Positions 4,631-6,063 of a stretch of DNA of 6,063 nt are shown one piece after another. The DNA comes from Betaproteobacteria bacterium (GTDB lineage Bacteria > Pseudomonadota > Gammaproteobacteria > Burkholderiales > Eutrophovitaceae). The stretch spans positions 1 through 6,063 of the forward strand of contig QXZO01000091.1 in NCBI GenBank assembly GCA_009886305.1, in the 5' to 3' direction. The notes beneath the pieces are model-generated. The model worked only from the letters and a program-made list of their open reading frames with translations. It was not told the origin of the DNA and searched no databases. Position 1 is the stretch's first letter; each line of letters begins with the position of its first letter. A program made the position numbers and the translations under genes.

Positions 4631-6063
4631 TTGTTTCTCAAGACGATCATTCGATCGTGCTTAAAGCACCCTTTGGAGCTGGCGGTGAATTGTCGGTCCC
4701 AGGTTCAAAGAGTATTTCTAACCGTGCATTGCTTCTCGCGGCATTGTCATCTGGGCAAACAGAACTTAGGGGTCTTCTCCACTCTGACGACACGGGCGTC
4801 ATGATTGATGCGCTTCAAACATTAGGTGTGGAGATCGATGTTGCTGGGGAGATTACCAGGGTTTCTGGATGTGGTGGCTTATTTCCCACCACGAATGCAG
4901 ACATATTTCTTGGAAATGCTGGTACGGCGGTGCGAACGTTGGTGCCAGTTTTAGCCTTAGGTAAAGGGAAATATAAGATACGTGGTGTTCCTCGAATGCA
5001 TGAGCGCCCAATAGGGGATTTGGTGGACGCCTTATTAAGTATTGGTGCTGAAATCAATTACGAGGGCCAAACAGGGTTTTTGCCATTGCGTATTATAAAA
5101 AGTGAGAGGCTAGACTTTTCTCAGCTGGTTATTGTTAATGGCAATATCTCGAGTCAATTTCTCACTGGTTTGTTATTAGCGTTGCCTCTAACAGGGGAAA
5201 AAGTAGTTATAAAAGTTGATGGAGTTTTAGTTTCAAAGCCATATGTTGATCTGACGTTAAAGCTGATGAATTCTTTCGGCGTGAATGTGACGAATGACAA
5301 TTGGAAGCAATTTGAAATTGAGGGCGGACAGTCCTACTCAGGACCACCTAGGTATGACGTGGAGGGGGATGCGAGTAGTGCTTCGTATTTTTTTGCGGCG
5401 AGCATGCTTGGTGGTGGTCCGGTGGTCGTTAAAAATATCGTCAGGGAAAGTATTCAAGGAGATATCCAATTATTAGATATTTTGACCGATATAGGCGCAA
5501 ACATTAATTCGGCAGAACAAGGCTTGTCAGTTACGATAGCTAAAAAAAGTCGGATTCGGGCTTTTGATTTGGATCTCAATCATATTCCAGATGCCGCGAT
5601 GACTTTAGCAATTATTGCCTTATTTGCGGATGGTCCATGTCGACTGAGAAATATTGGTAACTGGCGTGTAAAAGAGACTGACCGCCTTTATGCGATGAGT
5701 ACCGAAATGCGAAAGCTTGGTGTGAACGTGATTGAAAGTCCTGATGGCTTAGAAATCGAGCCACCGAAGTACTTTAATGAAGGAGTCGCTATTGACACTT
5801 ATGACGACCATCGTATGGCAATGTGTTTTGCGTTAGTTTCGTTTGCAGGTGTCAATATTACAATCAATGATCCGAAATGTGTTTATAAAACCTTTCCTGA
5901 TTATTTCGAGAAGCTGGATGCGGTGCTGCGGGCACCAGTCATAACGATCGACGGTCCGAGTGGCTCCGGAAAAGGCACTGTAGCGCGGCAAGTTGCGAGA
6001 CGACTCGGATTTTCTTATCTCGATAGTGGTGCATTGTATAGGGCTGTAGGTCTGTTTTATTTG
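4627..6063 (+). CDS. aroA: EPSP synthase fused in frame to cytidylate kinase (3' end outside window)
   Basis: The frame stays open for 479 codons to the window edge. Residues 1 to about 435 form a complete EPSP synthase (AroA), which joins shikimate 3-phosphate and PEP. Its signatures are PGSKSISNR (25-33), GNAGTAVR (96-103), RMHERPIG (123-130), SSQFL (175-179), VSKPY (202-206), HIPDAAMT (319-326) with Asp322, KETDRL (349-354) with Glu350 and Arg353, DDHRMAM (393-399) and KTFPDYF (421-427). All expected substrate and catalytic residues are present. Without a stop, the frame enters a cytidylate kinase: APVITIDGP, Walker A GPSGSGKGT (443-451) and the CMP-site stretch LDSGALYR (465-472). About 43 of the usual ~220 kinase residues are visible. 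AroA's normal C-terminus and Cmk's normal N-terminus abut with almost no linker. The gene starts by ATGA overlap with tyrA. Thr104 lies where E. coli AroA has Pro101. rpsA is expected downstream but not seen. Confidence 0.93.
   Translation, partial: MIVSQDDHSIVLKAPFGAGGELSVPGSKSISNRALLLAALSSGQTELRGLLHSDDTGVMIDALQTLGVEIDVAGEITRVSGCGGLFPTTNADIFLGNAGTAVRTLVPVLALGKGKYKIRGVPRMHERPIGDLVDALLSIGAEINYEGQTGFLPLRIIKSERLDFSQLVIVNGNISSQFLTGLLLALPLTGEKVVIKVDGVLVSKPYVDLTLKLMNSFGVNVTNDNWKQFEIEGGQSYSGPPRYDVEGDASSASYFFAASMLGGGPVVVKNIVRESIQGDIQLLDILTDIGANINSAEQGLSVTIAKKSRIRAFDLDLNHIPDAAMTLAIIALFADGPCRLRNIGNWRVKETDRLYAMSTEMRKLGVNVIESPDGLEIEPPKYFNEGVAIDTYDDHRMAMCFALVSFAGVNITINDPKCVYKTFPDYFEKLDAVLRAPVITIDGPSGSGKGTVARQVARRLGFSYLDSGALYRAVGLFYL
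5923..6063 (+). other. cmk: Cytidylate kinase N-terminal domain within the aroA-cmk frame
   Basis: This part of the fused frame encodes the start of cytidylate kinase, which phosphorylates CMP and dCMP using ATP. The P-loop (codons 5953-5979) and the following LDSGALYR stretch identify it, and the order aroA-cmk is standard in this operon. No ATG precedes the kinase motif in this frame. The GTG at 5923 (residue 433) would give a product beginning Met-Leu-Arg-Ala-Pro-Val-Ile-Thr-Ile-Asp, about the normal Cmk N-terminus, with only a weak purine stretch (GAGAAG, 5908-5913) 9 bases upstream. A separate Cmk made by internal initiation is therefore possible but unproven; the primary reading is a fusion domain. 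Confidence 0.85.

Noticed and set aside
4600..4640. TyrA-AroA fusion as in Pseudomonas
   Set aside because: tyrA ends with TGA at 4628-4630 and aroA starts in a different frame at 4627, so the two proteins are separate.
4815..5476. Minus frame 4815-5057 and plus frame 5294-5476 inside aroA
   Set aside because: Out-of-frame shadows; the aroA frame is open and matches E. coli AroA closely throughout.
1102..5548. A7-A8 runs at 1102-1109, 1654-1660, 3875-3882 and 5542-5548 as frameshift or slippage sites
   Set aside because: In every case the normal frame continues with conserved residues on both sides, the runs encode ordinary lysine codons, and no stimulatory structure or useful alternative frame follows.
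1..6063. Mobile, defence or CRISPR system
   Set aside because: No repeats, transposase, integrase, attachment site or accessory gene is visible; every gap is 25 bases or less and all genes are core metabolism on one strand.

Overview
The window is one tightly packed, single-strand (+) gene block: the end of serC, then serA, pheA, hisC, tyrA, and a long open frame holding aroA joined in frame to the start of cmk. The window edges cut serC (5' end missing) and aroA-cmk (3' end missing). This is the aromatic/serine 'supraoperon' (serC-pheA-hisC-tyrA-aroA-cmk, usually followed by rpsA) of Beta- and Gammaproteobacteria. GC looks to be in the low to mid 40s percent by eye (not counted). Gene order, the three-domain PheA, the short TyrA and the AroA-Cmk join fit a fairly low-GC beta- or gammaproteobacterium. 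I cannot place it more closely without a search.

Layout: serC C-terminus (1-341); serA (353-1537) after an 11-base gap with the clearest ribosome binding site in the window; pheA (1547-2608) after 9 bases; hisC (2634-3746) after a 25-base AT-rich gap with no Shine-Dalgarno; tyrA (3755-4630) after 8 bases; aroA-cmk (4627 to beyond 6063), whose ATG overlaps the tyrA stop as ATGA. No gap exceeds 25 bases. I see no tRNA, rRNA, mobile element, CRISPR, terminator or convincing internal promoter.

The genes work together. SerA and SerC carry out consecutive steps from 3-phosphoglycerate to phosphoserine. AroA makes EPSP, the precursor of chorismate. PheA (chorismate mutase, prephenate dehydratase, ACT) and TyrA (prephenate/arogenate dehydrogenase) split the flow to phenylalanine and tyrosine. 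The HisC-family aminotransferase can serve the last transamination of Phe and Tyr as well as histidine. Cmk links the block to CMP/dCMP phosphorylation.

Points most worth a second look: the AroA-Cmk gene fusion with almost no linker and a possible internal GTG start; serA placed between serC and pheA; a threonine at the AroA position equivalent to E. coli Pro101; and the lack of Shine-Dalgarno sites before hisC, tyrA and aroA. The block is otherwise core metabolism, and I found no sign of a new defence, mobile or other undescribed system.
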